A stretch of DNA of 64,000 nt from Endocalyx cinctus (taxonomy: Eukaryota; Ascomycota; Sordariomycetes; Amphisphaeriales; Apiosporaceae): the NCBI GenBank assembly GCA_001600455.1, contig BCKC01000002.1, positions 5,284,171-5,348,170 of the forward strand, given 5' to 3'. The notes beneath the pieces are model-generated. The model was not told the DNA's origin and made no database searches. It saw only the letters and a list, made by a program, of their open reading frames with translations. Below, piece after piece: positions 37,481-49,304 of this stretch. Position 1 is the first letter of the stretch, and every line of letters starts with the position of its first letter. A program made the position numbers and the translations under genes.

Positions 37481-38194
37481 TTCAGATAAACCCATATTTA
37501 TTATCAGAAATGCGAGCAAGGCACCAGGAGCAGCTTTCAGAATTTTCTTGCCTTAATTATATAGGTCCCAGAAAGCGATGGGTCACCATTGACGGTGAGC
37601 GGCCCTCTTATTCTTGGTTCGATAATCAAAATATTCTAATGCATGTAGATGAAAGCCATCTCTACATAGAAAGGGGTGGGCTGATAGACAGGCTCTGAGA
37701 GACAGGCTGTAGACGGATACAACTCCAACTAATTATGAAACTAGACTGACGTCTCGCATACATATGCAGGTCTACATACACAGAATCCGACCAACACAAA
37801 TTATAGGGGTGACTAAGCCATTCAATTGCGATGCAGCCAACTCGGAGCCCCACACTATGAAATCAGCATTTAGGCCAAAAGAGCGTTGTTACTCCTCAGT
37901 ACTATGGTACCCTGCATACGTGCAGTATATAGGGGGGCGAACGAGAAAGTCATACGTTGTGAGATTGAAAAACAATATGCAAGGGATGCATATAACATTG
38001 GTCGTTTTTCATTGCTCACCCCCTCAGTATTGACCGGAGCCGCAAAACTTAGACAAACTCCAAGTCCCAGCTCAGTCAACTTTTTCTTCTCCTTTAAATG
38101 TTGCTACTATAATCTTATCTAGAAGCACCAGAATACTTAATGTGATCATCTCTTCAATTTCAAGTCAGCTCGAGGTTCTCGCATACTGTTCGAA

Positions 38195-40021
38195 ATGCTA
38201 CTGAGTGTAGTCGAAAATACAATTGCAACTGAGGTGACATTGCTGATCTCCTGGGTAAGCAGTACTCCGATAATTCTGCAGACACTGACTGATCAATTTC
38301 TGCTCATTAAGGGAGTCTGCGTCGTTGGCTACCGCCTAACACTTCACCCGCTACGGCAGTTCCCTGGTCCGCCCATCGCAAAACTGTCAGACCTATATGG
38401 CGCCTTCTTGGCCTTGACAAGAAGCTCTCATCTCATCATCGCCAGACATCATGAGAACTATGGTATGGCGCATGACACTCCACCCGGTCTGGCTACAGGG
38501 AAAGAGAAACTAAACCTTGCCCCTTTGTTTTTTACACGATAGGACCAGTGATAAGGATAGGCTCGAAAAGACTGATATTCAACTCAGTTCAGGCCGTGCA
38601 AGGTGAAATTTTCATCCATCTCATTCTCAGGTTATTCAAGGATATTAAGCTGATAAAAGGAGATATCTATCAAAACCCGAGGATGGTCAAATCTAGCTCA
38701 TACGAGGCGATGACCGGAAACAACACCTTTAACGTCATCAACATCAAAGATGTTAACGAGCATCGACGCAAAAGAAAGATAATTACGCAGCCGATTGAAG
38801 GGCGCGCTCTCAAGACGTTCGAGCCTGTCATCCTCGAGGAAATCGATGTCCTGGTTGATCTGATTCGTACGTCGGCTGAGGATGCTCAAGTCATGAACAT
38901 GACCGAGGTGTTACAAAGAATGGCAATGGACGTTATCGGGCACCTGGCCTTTGGCTACGAACTCAATCTTCAAAAGACAGATACCAATCGTCACCTACCA
39001 TCCGGCTTTAACAAGGGAAAAGCGCGTATCAGCCTTTTCATGCAATATCCGCCTTTTTTAGCCTTTGACGGATTGATCAAGTACATAACGAAAAAAACGA
39101 GAAGAAAAATACTAGATACGTTGCGAATGATGGTTACCAAAAGAACTGCTCAGCCTACGGACTGCATGTCCGACTTCTACTCCTTTGCGGCCGGCAACTT
39201 GGACGAAGGTTCGGGGGATATCGAGAGCAGTGAGCTTTGGTCCGAAGCACTGGTTTTTGTGTCAGCTGGTCAGTAAAGCCTTCCACCCAACCTTGTTTCG
39301 CTTCGTGTGGTTAATTTATATAACGTTGACGTGTGATATAGGTGGGACTCCTCCAGCCACGGTCATGTCGGCCTTACTGTTCTACCTTTCTCGTCATCCC
39401 GACTGTTACGACGCGGTGGCTACAGAGATCCGTTCCACCTTTGACTCCGATATCTCTATCAAAGAGGGTCCGAAACTGTCAAGTTGCAGGTACCTGCGTG
39501 CTTGCATCGACGAAACACTTCGGCTCGCGCCACCGACCATAGGACCTCTTTGGAGAGAACAAGATCCCGACGATACCGATCCTAGACCGGTAATAGTCGA
39601 CGGTCACGTCATACCGAAAGGCACCGAGGTGTCCATTAGTACATACGCCCTACATCATAACGAATCAATATTTCCCAGTCCTTATCGATTCCATCCGGAA
39701 AGATGGATGGAATGCGATGAAGTGACCCTCTCGCGTATGAACAAAGCTTTCATCCCTTTCCTTACCGGGCCACGTTCGTGCCCGGGCAAGAAGATATTGT
39801 ATCTGGAAACTAGCGTTACTATCGCAAAGCTTCTGTGGCATTTTGACTTTGAGAGACCGTCAGGGGCTCTAGGCGAGCTAGGCGGAGGGCACGCTGGAAG
39901 GCGAGGCGGCAGGGGAGAACCGATGAGTATCAATTGTACGACGTATTTTCGGCTTCGCACGATGGCCCTAATATTCTATTCCGTGTTCGCAAAGACTAGA
40001 GCTTATAGCAAGAAGAACTAA
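38195..40021 (+). CDS. Cytochrome P450 monooxygenase
   Basis: Model: join 38195-38462, 38543-38602, 38663-39268, 39342-40021, 537 aa. Exon 3 could begin at 38660 instead, adding one Gly. The N-terminus has a hydrophobic segment that may anchor it to the ER, then GYRLTLHPLRQFPGPPIAKL, the proline hinge. Other P450 landmarks: helix C (EHRRKRKIITQP), helix I (SAGGTPPATVMSALLFYL), the ExxR pair (DETLR), PERF-type HPERWM, and the haem-binding loop FLTGPRSCPGKKILYLE with the Cys thiolate. Helix I has T-P-P where most P450s have [DE]-T-[TS]. The text GPKLSSCRYLRACIDETLRLAPP resembles fungal secondary-metabolism and benzoate-4-hydroxylase-like families, but no backbone biosynthetic gene is nearby, so the substrate is unknown. 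Confidence 0.9.
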
Positions 40022-41026
40022 GAATGGATGAAGTAATTACTAAGTAAATCTATATATCCGGTAGCCGCCAAAAAAAAAAAAAAAACCATTCCCAGGCATA
40101 ACTTTTTTTTCAAGGAATCATCGTCAACTAAGTTTCAAGGCATACGGTTGATTTCACCAGGAAGCTTATAATAGTGCAAATAATGTTTACTATTATTTAT
40201 GATGATTCGAGAGTCGTTTGGGATAATGATAGGTAACTTAACTTCCGTAGAGACTGTCGTCATCAAGGAAATGAGCATTCAAAGTTGTGCGAAAGACATA
40301 TAAATACACTTAAACGTGAATCTGACCAATTATATTTATGCTTTCTTTTTTCTAAAACTGAGAAAAAGACCCCTGCGTGGTTTATCTCAGCTTATGGAGT
40401 TTTCGTTACCGAACTGTCTCGATCATTGGTCGGGATGGTAGGCAACGATCTTAGGTAGTAGTGACTATCCACTCAAAGGGGCAGAGGGTGGAGGCGGAGG
40501 CCGCTGAGTTTAATGTCGGGTGCAGCGCTTACAGAGAGAGGTACGTTGGAGGGTAAACGGTATGAATTTATGTCTTTTCTTTTCCTTTTCAATTGTGCAG
40601 ATATCGATTCAATTAAAATTTAACACATGTTTATTTCTCTCCTAAATTCTCAAGAGGCTCCTTAATGAGTGATGAAATATGTAACACAGCCTGTTTCTAA
40701 TGTGGCGGAGTGCACCGTTACTTTTCATGTTGATGGCGGGCTTGAGAGGGTGACAGGTCTCTAATTCTTCCTTGCCCAATCATAAGAATAATAAGTTAAT
40801 AGCTAATACGTTGTTTGATCAGAAAAAGCCTTGCTAATAATCCCTGTCACCTCGAACCCCTGATCTTATAATATCTTACTTTTAGCAACAAGATCTTATT
40901 CATCATTATCGCTACTCCCTCTTCCCCTTTCAGCAGTATATTTCCAAGCCTTTCGCCTCATGCTATGTTCAACTGCCCCCACGAGAAACGAAAAGGTCAA
41001 TTGCTAAATTTCTTGAACTTGTCGAC
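40022..41026. other. Intergenic, no gene seen
   Basis: About 1 kb spacer between P450 and the NLR-type gene, A/T-rich, with a poly-A tract just after the P450 stop. It should contain the NLR promoter. No open frame or repeat worth naming. Confidence 0.6.
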
Positions 41027-44000
41027 ATGGAAGTAGCCGGACTGGTCATCGGTGTCGCTGGTCTCGCGGGGTTATTCAGCACCACCATAGACATCATCGA
41101 CAAAATTGATTCTTACAAGAATTTCGGGCCCGAATCGCGGAGTTTGAATGCATTATTCGAGGCTAATAAGGCTCTTTTTAATAAATGGGGTGAAACTGTT
41201 GGTATTGACAGACAAAATCTTGCATTAAAGCCTCAGCACCACAAAGCTCTAGATGATCCTTCGTTTAGACGAGCGATTGAGGGAATACTGAAAAGTATTA
41301 ACGAATCCTTCGGCAAAGATGATATATTCAATAAACGCTCCTCCGTGACAAACCTCCGCAGTAATAGCGCAGGTCCGGTATCTCAGCAGGACGAATTGGT
41401 CGACGACGATGAACTCGCAACCTCGAGAAGGAAGAAGCTTGGATGGGTTCTGAAGGGAAAACCGAAACTTTCTGAGACAGTACGACTTTTTGATTCCTTA
41501 GTGCGAAAACTTTATGATTTGACTCCCCCGGATAAAAGTATGGTACAGCTTGAATGAAGAACGGTTCGAATTGGCGAGATGGTATTTACTAACAATGATT
41601 AGGTGACCCTCATAATAACTCCCAACTTTCTGACGTGGGTGCCGATCTGCATGATATTCGGACACGCATGGAAAGTATGCCTCCATATCCTTTTTATGAT
41701 GGCGTGATACTGATCATGTATTAAATATCAATAGATGACGACAAGAGAGCCCTGCAATCCTGGTTGGATGCAACTTGGACTACAGATACATATCATAACG
41801 CTAACCAGTCAAGATTGAGTGGTACCTGTGAGTGGATTTTCCACCGACAAGAATTCTTGGAGTGGGAGTCAACCACTTCAACCGCCGCCATTTTATGGAT
41901 TCACGGATATCCAGGCTATGGTAAGACTTTATTATGCGCAAGAATGGTACAACACCTATCAGAAAAATCGAATTCTCCGGTGGCATATTTCTTCCTTTCA
42001 TCAGAACGCAGCGATCGACAAGATCCATTCAGTATCATGAGGTCCTGGGTGGCCCAACTTGTGCATAATGATAATAAGGCACTTGAGATTGCGCGCAAGA
42101 AATGGGCGTCAGAGACTAGAAGCTTTGCGTCAAAAGATGATATAATGGAAATTTTCCAAGAAACCGTCCAACGAATTTCATGCGTTTTTATTGTAGACGG
42201 CCTGGACGAATGCATTACTATTAAGCGGAGTTGGAAGACGGAAGATACAAATTCCCTAGCTAAGTTTCTCGAATCTCTTAAAAAGGCTATTCTAGGAACC
42301 ACTTCACGACTTCTGATTGTAAGTCGTGACGTACAAGAGATTCGAGATGCCCTTGTCGATAGACAAGAAAATTCCTCCCAACCGGTTTTCATCCAGTATC
42401 GAATCTATCCTGATGACGTCAAATCAGATGCATCCCTCTACTCGAGAAGCATCATCGACGAGAAGTTAACGAAGAAAAATCACCAAGCCCAGAAGGATGA
42501 ACTTACTCAGAAAATCACCGATAGGTGCGACTCAATGTTTCTCTGGATCAACATGCTGAAGGATCAACTTAAGAATTGGAAAACCCCTAAACAGCTAGAG
42601 AAGGTTATCGATCAGACACCCACCGGGTTGAACCAAGTTTATGACCGAAACTGGCAACAGATACAGGATCAGCCGGAGAGCGATAAACATCGTGCAATGT
42701 TCATATTACGATGGGCCACTTTTGCTCATCGTCCCATGAGTATTGCGGAGATAACAAGAGCTCTTGTCTTGGTTGAAGACGACGACGCTGAGATTTTGAT
42801 CGATGAAGAATTACCGGATATCATTGACAAAGAGTATATCGAAGACGGGATTTTAAACATTTGCGGATCACTCCTCGAGACGCGAAACCCAGAAAAGTCA
42901 GACGAGCTCAGTTTGTCGACACTTCATCTGAAGCATTTTTCCATTCGCGAATTCATCCTTCTTAACTTGCCTATACCCGTAGGTCAAGTAATGCTAAACG
43001 AAAGCTTGAGGATCTCATACAAAGCCTTGCAGCACAACGAACTTGCCGCAAATTGTATTCGTTATCTCCATTTGAAGGATATTTGGAGTGAAAGCTCTGC
43101 TGAATATGAGCATCGGTATAATGATCGAGCTTTCCGGGAATACGCAGCTACATGTTGGCCTAGCTATTTCAACCCGGATGTTGAGGATCCCTCGAATGTC
43201 GGCATGCTCGTTAATTCTCTATTTCATCCGGATAATCAAGCGGGAGTTGAGTGGAGAAATAAATTCAGAGATTCAATATACCTCCCAGATGACATGGTTT
43301 ATGCAGAGTGGTCGACTGCGAACCCACTTTTCTATGCATCCATATTACGCCTCAAAGATACCCTGACTTATCTCATAGACGAAGTCAAAATGGATGTTAA
43401 TCAAGTCGACGAGTCCCATCTATCAGCCTTATTAGCCGCAACCGTCACGAAGTGGAATATAGGACTCAAATACCTCCTCGAAAAGGGCGCTGATCCGCTA
43501 TTGGCGACGACAAGAGGGGTTTTCCCAATGCATGTTGCTTCAAATCAGGGAAATATCGACGCGATGACCATTCTTCTTGATAAGAAAGCTGATTTAAACC
43601 CTCGAACTGAATTTGACTCGACACCTCTGCATATTGCTGTCTGGGCCGTGGATTACAACACTGTGAAATTCCTACTTGAAAAAGGTGCTGAAGTAAACTC
43701 CAGAACAGTTTATGGCGACACCCCTTTAGATTTTGCTAATAGTGCTGAACATGCCGATATATTAAAGCTACTGCTAAAAAGCAATGCTGATATGCTGGAT
43801 AATAGTTCCTTCGACTCTCTTCTTGATCAAGCTATCGCCGGTGGATGCACAGAGATTGTTAAGGTCCTCCTCGAAAACGGAGTCAGTGTAAAACCTAACG
43901 CTCGTTGGAAAAACCCTCTATCGACGGCAGCTATATATGGAAACGCTAAGATAGCTCAACTACTCCTGGAATATGGCGCCAGTATGGAGCTCGACGAAGA

Positions 44001-45129
44001 CGGGAGAAGTCCTTTACATGTCGCGTCTAGAAACGGACATACCGACATAGCCAAGCTGCTCCTGGATAATGGGGCTAGTATGGAGTGTGATAAATATGGA
44101 ATAACCCCACTCCATATGGCAGCTACAAATGGATATATAGGTACGGTCAAGCTACTCCTAGAAAATGGGGCCAGTATGGCATGTGCTTACAATGGGATAA
44201 GTCCTTTACATATGGCAACTATTAATGGACATACCGATATAGTCAAGCTCCTCCTTTTGGAATACGGGGACGGTGCGATACGTGACGGCCATGAGGGCTG
44301 GATTCTTCTACTTTCGGCAGCTACAAATGGCCATACTGATACATTTCAGGTACTTTTAGAGAACGGAGCCAGTGTGACAGGGGACCAGGATGGTTGGCTT
44401 CTACTTTTTGCCGTGCAAAGGGGACATACCAAAATAATCAAGCTGCTCGTGGAAAATGGAGTCAGCGTGACGGCAACTTACGTTAATGACTGGTATCCTT
44501 TACAAATAGCTGCCGCGAACGGACAAACGGAGGTTGCCGAGCTGCTTATTAAGGGTGGAAGTAATGTCAGGTGGCTCGACATTTTCGGGTTTACTCCTAT
44601 CCTAGCTGCCTTAGCCCAAGGAAAGGTGGAAACCGTAAAGTTGCTACTTTCACATGACGACCGCGGATTTGGCCAAAAGACTAAGTACGGATTGACTCCT
44701 TTGCTACTTGCGGTCAGGAGTGGCCAGGACGCCCTAGTCGAGATAGCCCTTTCTTCTTCATCTCGAGATATCGAAACGAAAGACCACCTCGGACGAACGC
44801 CTTTGTGGTGTGCGCAGAAGCAAGCCGATAATCGCATTATCCAGCTTCTCGTCGATGCCGCCAGAAAAGAAGGGACCTATTGGGAAGGCATAACGGCAAT
44901 TTCAGAAGTGAGCAAGCGCGGCGAGGGATTTGAAACAAACGGCTGGTGCGACATTTGCATGTCAAGTATCTTCGAAGAATTTCCGACGATATGCTACGAC
45001 ATGCCCGATGGTCGGCAAAAGTTTTCGTGTGGAGAATGCTGCGAATTGAGGGCTTTATGTTTGGAAAAGCTTCATCCACTTAAACCATACGGAGTGGAAG
45101 TGATTGAAGATGAGGAAGATGAAGTTTAA
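41027..45129 (+). CDS. NLR-type STAND protein: HeLo-like domain - NACHT - ankyrin repeats
   Basis: Model: join 41027-41537, 41603-41674, 41735-45129, 1325 aa; donors GTATGG and GTATGC, acceptors GATTAG and CAATAG. Residues 1-170 look like a HeLo-family (HET-S type) domain: MEVAGLVIGVAGLAGLFSTT ... LFEANKALFNKWGETVGI. HeLo domains insert in membranes and trigger cell death in fungal incompatibility. A linker (about 171-215) leads to a NACHT NTPase: Walker A GYPGYGKT at 252-259 and Walker B VFIVDGLDE at 345-353, then a winged-helix-like part. From about 752 to 1233 lie some 15 ankyrin repeats (DGRSPLHVASRNGHTDIAKL type). The tail (about 1266-1303) is Cys-rich: CDIC ... C ... CGECC ... C. This is the architecture of fungal intracellular receptors: death effector, switch, ligand sensor. 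The ligand is unknown. Confidence 0.92.
43990..44275 (+). repeat. Most alike ankyrin units within the NLR gene
   Basis: Three consecutive units (SPLHVASRNGHTDIAKLLLDN, TPLHMAATNGY..., SPLHMATINGHTDIVKLLL) are clearly more alike at DNA level than the flanking repeats, with a period near 99 bp, suggesting later duplication. Confidence 0.6.
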
Positions 45130-45960
45130 AATTTAATATTGCTTGCTTTGGAGGGTCTGGTAATTACTTTGAACTTATTTCATCTTACTTGGTAGCGTTG
45201 GAGTCAGGGGTCAATTAGTAACTAGAGGACGACGCTTCCAATTAAGCAGACGATGACGGTGATGATAAGAACCCGGAAGATAAAAACGGCAAGCCTAATA
45301 TAGATAAAAACAAGAAAATCAATAAAGACGGCAAGAGAGGCCGTGATATAGGGGGAAGTGTGATGGTACATACAATATATTAAGGCAGAGGCTCGAAATA
45401 ATTAATATATTTATCGAAGATCCTTAAGTTGAAGAAAAAAGGAAAGTATTAAGTAACTATGACCCCACCTGGAGTACAGTCCCCCTTCAAAGCATGTATA
45501 CGATATGTGGACTATGCCATGCCGTGACAATGTCTTCGTAAATCTTATATAAAATTATTTTTGTTTTACAAGTATATAATAGGAATCGGCCACGTGGTCT
45601 CCAGTTTACAGTTCTGAAGATTCAATAATAGATGAACATTCGAGCTTAGGAAAGTTTTGTGTAGCGTGGTAAAGTCTGAAGTAATAGACTTGACCGCCAT
45701 GGCACCTCGAATGCCGACAAGAAGCGCCATATGTACACTAGGGAGCTCACCACAACTTAAGTAGTCACCCTAAGTAACTGTAGAGCCGCATCGCCCAACT
45801 CGGGCCAAGTGACATAGACCTCACCGCCCAGCTGAGTACCCGGCAAGCTGGCGGAAGGAGACATAAGTACCCAGAACCCCCCTACTTGGAAGGAAATAGC
45901 ATAAAATTGTAAAAATTGCTAACTTAGATAAAGACTTGTACACTATATTACGATTCCAGC
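45130..45960. other. Intergenic, probable transposon debris
   Basis: Spacer between the NLR gene and the gag relic. It has a short Asp/Lys-rich reading (45240-45370) interrupted by stops. The part from about 45640 probably belongs to the same decayed element as the gag fragment at 45961. No intact gene. Confidence 0.45.
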
Positions 45961-46095
45961 ATGCTCACGGACGCCGATAAGGTCTTAGATATCGCAGGAT
46001 TCCTCAAGGGAGACGCCCAAAACTAGTTTGAACCAACCATGGTGGAATTCTTAGAAAACCCACTAGGATAACGCGAAGAAGAGACTGGCCAAATA
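45961..46095 (+). pseudogene. Decayed retrotransposon gag fragment (Ty3/gypsy-like)
   Basis: From 45961 the frame reads MLTDADKVLDIAGFLKGDAQ-N, stop, FEPTMVEFLENPLG, stop, REEETGQIL. Fungal gypsy-type Gag proteins have a block of the form GDA-x-x-W-F-x-P-x-x-x-x-[FY]-L-x-N-P followed by an E-rich stretch, so the first stop (TAG, 46024-46026) sits where Trp is expected and the second is a TAA in place of a probable CAA. Both fit C-to-T/G-to-A change as made by RIP (repeat-induced point mutation). Only this fragment is readable. It abuts the 3' end of the HET gene. Confidence 0.6.
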
Positions 46096-48656
46096 TTAAA
46101 AATACATCCAATTACTGTTGAGAGCCCCTCTGCTAACTTCACCCTTCAATTGATCGATAGATTCTTTGCTAAGTCGTACCTGCTGCATCGTATCATACCT
46201 GCGCTCATTCTTCTCTTCCTTGGACGGGGTGACCGTAAACGCCGTGGGTATTCCCATTAACACGACGAGTTCTTCGCCCAGTGCAATGTTCTCGGGGCCG
46301 ATTCCGGCCATGCCGGCATCCGTAAAAAAGACAGTGTGCTTAGTAATGATCTCATGGGATAATCTGCTGTCTGCATGATGCACCTGAACGACAAACTCAC
46401 CGAACTGAGACCATGTCTGGTTGAATTTCTCGATGGTTGCGTCGATTTTATGACTATCATTTCGCAGCTCCCGTACAATGTCGGTCAAAGTAGATCGGAT
46501 TTCAGGATCCTGCTCCTTCTGCCGTCTTACACTCTTCTCTGCGTCCGCCGTTTGCTTCCAGCTGAGCTCTTCAAAATTGGCCCGTATGCATTCCTTCAAC
46601 ATGACCTGCATGCAAATATTAGAGAACGCGTCTCTCATCCTTGGATGTTTCTCAGTGATATGCTTCATCTTCGCAATCGTCCGGATCGATACCGGATCAC
46701 CCTGCGGCTCGGTATTTCCTTTTTTAAGCCATGCCAATTCCTCTTTGGTGAAAAAGTTGGAGGAGTTGTCGCCGGCGTCATATTGACTCTTGAAAGGATT
46801 GTTTCTCGTCAAACCGTCTCCTTTGAGTAATCCAGCGAAGACTTCCGAAGCTGCTTTTATAAGCTCCTGTGAGGAGTGCCTGGGTGCTTTAAGATTTACG
46901 CGTTTCCCGTTATAGCTGGCTCTTACGATTTGTGTGATTTTGCCGCAACCGATCCCCTGTATTCTCATAGTACCTGAAATGACGGAACAATCAATCACTC
47001 CAAGAGGAAGATGTGGATCGCTAACTTGGAACTGTTCATATACATCTTCCTCCAAGCTACGAGAAAAGTCTGGCACCCAAGGAGGCAGTTCAGGGTTGCA
47101 TCCGATTTGGTAATGAGTGTAGACTTCCCCCCAACGTTGGATACATAGAAGGTAAGTGGCCATCCTGGTATATACACCGGCGGTTGACATGTTATAGTCA
47201 GGTGAAAACACTGATTTGAAAGGATCCATTATGAGAGACTGGAGTGCGAAGACCTTGTCCCGTGGATCCGTCGCACGGTTCCTTTTTGTTTGTCTTAAAA
47301 GCTCTGATACGCTGCAAATACTCGGGCGGCGATATCTGCGCCAAAGTAAGAGAGAATGGCTCATCCGAAGTAATTCAAAACGTTGAAGCGGTGTTCCCTC
47401 CCGTCCAAGACAGAAGAAGCCTTGCTTCATATCGACAAGATCGGTAAATATAATCTTCCAAATGGCCTCGAAGCCTTTCAGAAGCGTGTCAGCGTCTGTG
47501 TAGCGACGGCCGTACTGAAATATAGGATTCCCTGCAAGTGCGAACTCTTGAATGACCCACGTCCGGGACCACCATGGGGCCTGTAACAATATCCAGAGCT
47601 GTTCAACCAAATCAGACAAGTCCCAAGACATGGATGTAGTATCCACCGCCGCGGCACCGGAGACCTTCACGTCATCGAAGAAGTTGAAGAGTTCCCAGCA
47701 ATCGTTTCTATCACCCAGGTACACCACGACGCGACCTGCTTTTCCGTAGATATGTGTCATTAGGCCCACCTGGGAGTTGCGTTCTTCAGTATCTTCCTGA
47801 TTAATACAAATGGCATCGATCCATAAAGCGCGAATATTCTTATGATGCCTAAAATTGCGAAGAATCCTTTCTGCATTCTGCATTATGCTCATATCATGGT
47901 TGTTTACTTTAATAGACTTTTTCGCCAATTCGTTACCCCAATAATAGGAAACAGCCTCGAACCCGTGGGAGGAGAAAGAAAGGGGCGCTCGATGCATCTT
48001 GCATCGTATCTCATCATCGAAGTTCCCAGTTTCTAACACGAGAACACGAAAATAAGGAATATGCTCGTGGATTGATTCGTATATAACAGAAGGGGTACTC
48101 GAACTAGGCTTAAGCGACTGCTCGGAAGATTGTAGATGCGGGGTTTCGGCTACATTTCGTCTAAAGGCCTCTCTTTATGAGTGACAATACTGCTCGAATA
48201 TACGCGCGGAAACACTGACTTATCTATCATTGAAATGTCGAGGAAGGTTTTTAGCCGTGATTTGATATCCTGGCTTTGAGGAGTGTATGATGTTTCTGGA
48301 CGTAACCAAAAACGCCTCCACTTAAGGAGGTTGGTAATCATGCGCAACGCTGAACTGACCCAAGTGAATAGTATAAACAACATTACGCATAGCAGTGGTT
48401 TATATAATATATAAACTTCGTAGTATTTTACGACGAGGCACATAGGAGCAAGAATTATAAAGAACTTAAACGACCATGTACAGCGGTCCTCTGCTCTTGC
48501 GACGGTGAGTTGAAGGTTTTGTAATGTATTTTGGCGTTCTATCTCCTCGGCATGAATCCGAAAAATTCGATCTTCGCATAAGTCTTGACGTAGAAAAGTA
48601 GCTTCCTGAAGTACCATGGTATGCTCTGGCTTAGGAGACTTAATGGTTTCACTCAT
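46096..48656 (-). CDS. HET-domain (heterokaryon incompatibility) protein, probably with N-terminal two-TM exon
   Basis: The HET domain is certain: VLVLETGNFDDEIRCKM, then FEAVSYYWGN and ALWIDAICINQEDTEERNSQV, followed by a long C-terminal region to the stop at 46096. The HET frame is open up to 48174 but has no ATG before the domain. Just upstream, 48656-48150 is a 168-codon frame with a good ATG and two hydrophobic segments (FKFFIILAPMCLVVKYYEVY; PLLCVMLFILFTWVSS). I therefore join them. The best in-frame model is 48656-48204 plus 48117-46096 (donor GTATAT, acceptor GAGCAG), 824 aa, but the junction is uncertain. Otherwise there are two overlapping genes with an unseen HET start. HET proteins trigger cell death when incompatible strains fuse. 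The gene converges on the NLR gene. Confidence 0.75.
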
Positions 48657-49304
48657 TTTGATTCTTTCGTGAGATATATCGAATATTCGCAGGATGTGGA
48701 TATGCCTGAGTCTTTTAGGCGGTTTTATCGAAAAAGTAACAAGTTGAACTCGCGGTATACTTAATGATAATTTATTTCCTTTAAAGATCCCGGTCAGATT
48801 TAATTATCCCTTATTGACGAATAATACAGCTGTGATAAGTCCTCGCGAGCTAATTAGCGTACGGAATAATTATGTCACGGTATTGGTAAGCTGAATGCAA
48901 GTGAGGTGATGAACGACGTGATTGCAATTACTGGCCATGGTATGGATATTACTTTAATCTGAAAAATCTAGAAGTATATATGTAACCTTTCTCCAGTTTT
49001 GTAAGCGAGCTCAGCTCGTGTTCGACGAAAGCTCTCCTTCTATTATGGGCATCCCTTACTACTTGGCCTTGATGATAAGGCTATAGCTACAGTCTCTTAC
49101 AGTATTACCAACCTTTAGCTAATCCCACCTAGATCTAATAGATAATATTATTCGTCTTTTTATCACAGTAGTGCTTGGAAAATGGTGTTTTGAGTAAAAA
49201 TAAAGTCTAGCATATTCATGGATATATATATAAAGTTTATATAGCTCTAATTATTTTCCTATATTGGCCCAGCCCCCCCAAGAGAGTAACAAGAATATTT
49301 AAAA
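48657..49304. other. Intergenic, no gene seen
   Basis: Spacer holding the HET promoter and the 3' flank of the transporter gene, both on the minus strand. A/T-rich, no structure noted. Confidence 0.6.

Larger units (their letters stand above)
36268..38194. other. Intergenic with inverted repeat and telomere-like tract
   Basis: About 1.9 kb. Besides the GC-rich inverted repeat (36747-36864) and CCCTAA-like sequence (37434-37480) listed separately, it holds a poly-T tract at 36340 and short frames (for example 37426-37698) without recognisable domains. The P450 promoter should be at the right end. Confidence 0.55.

Noticed and set aside
40845..40870. CTCGAACCCC sequence resembling a tRNA T-arm
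   Set aside because: No pairing acceptor, D or anticodon arm around it.
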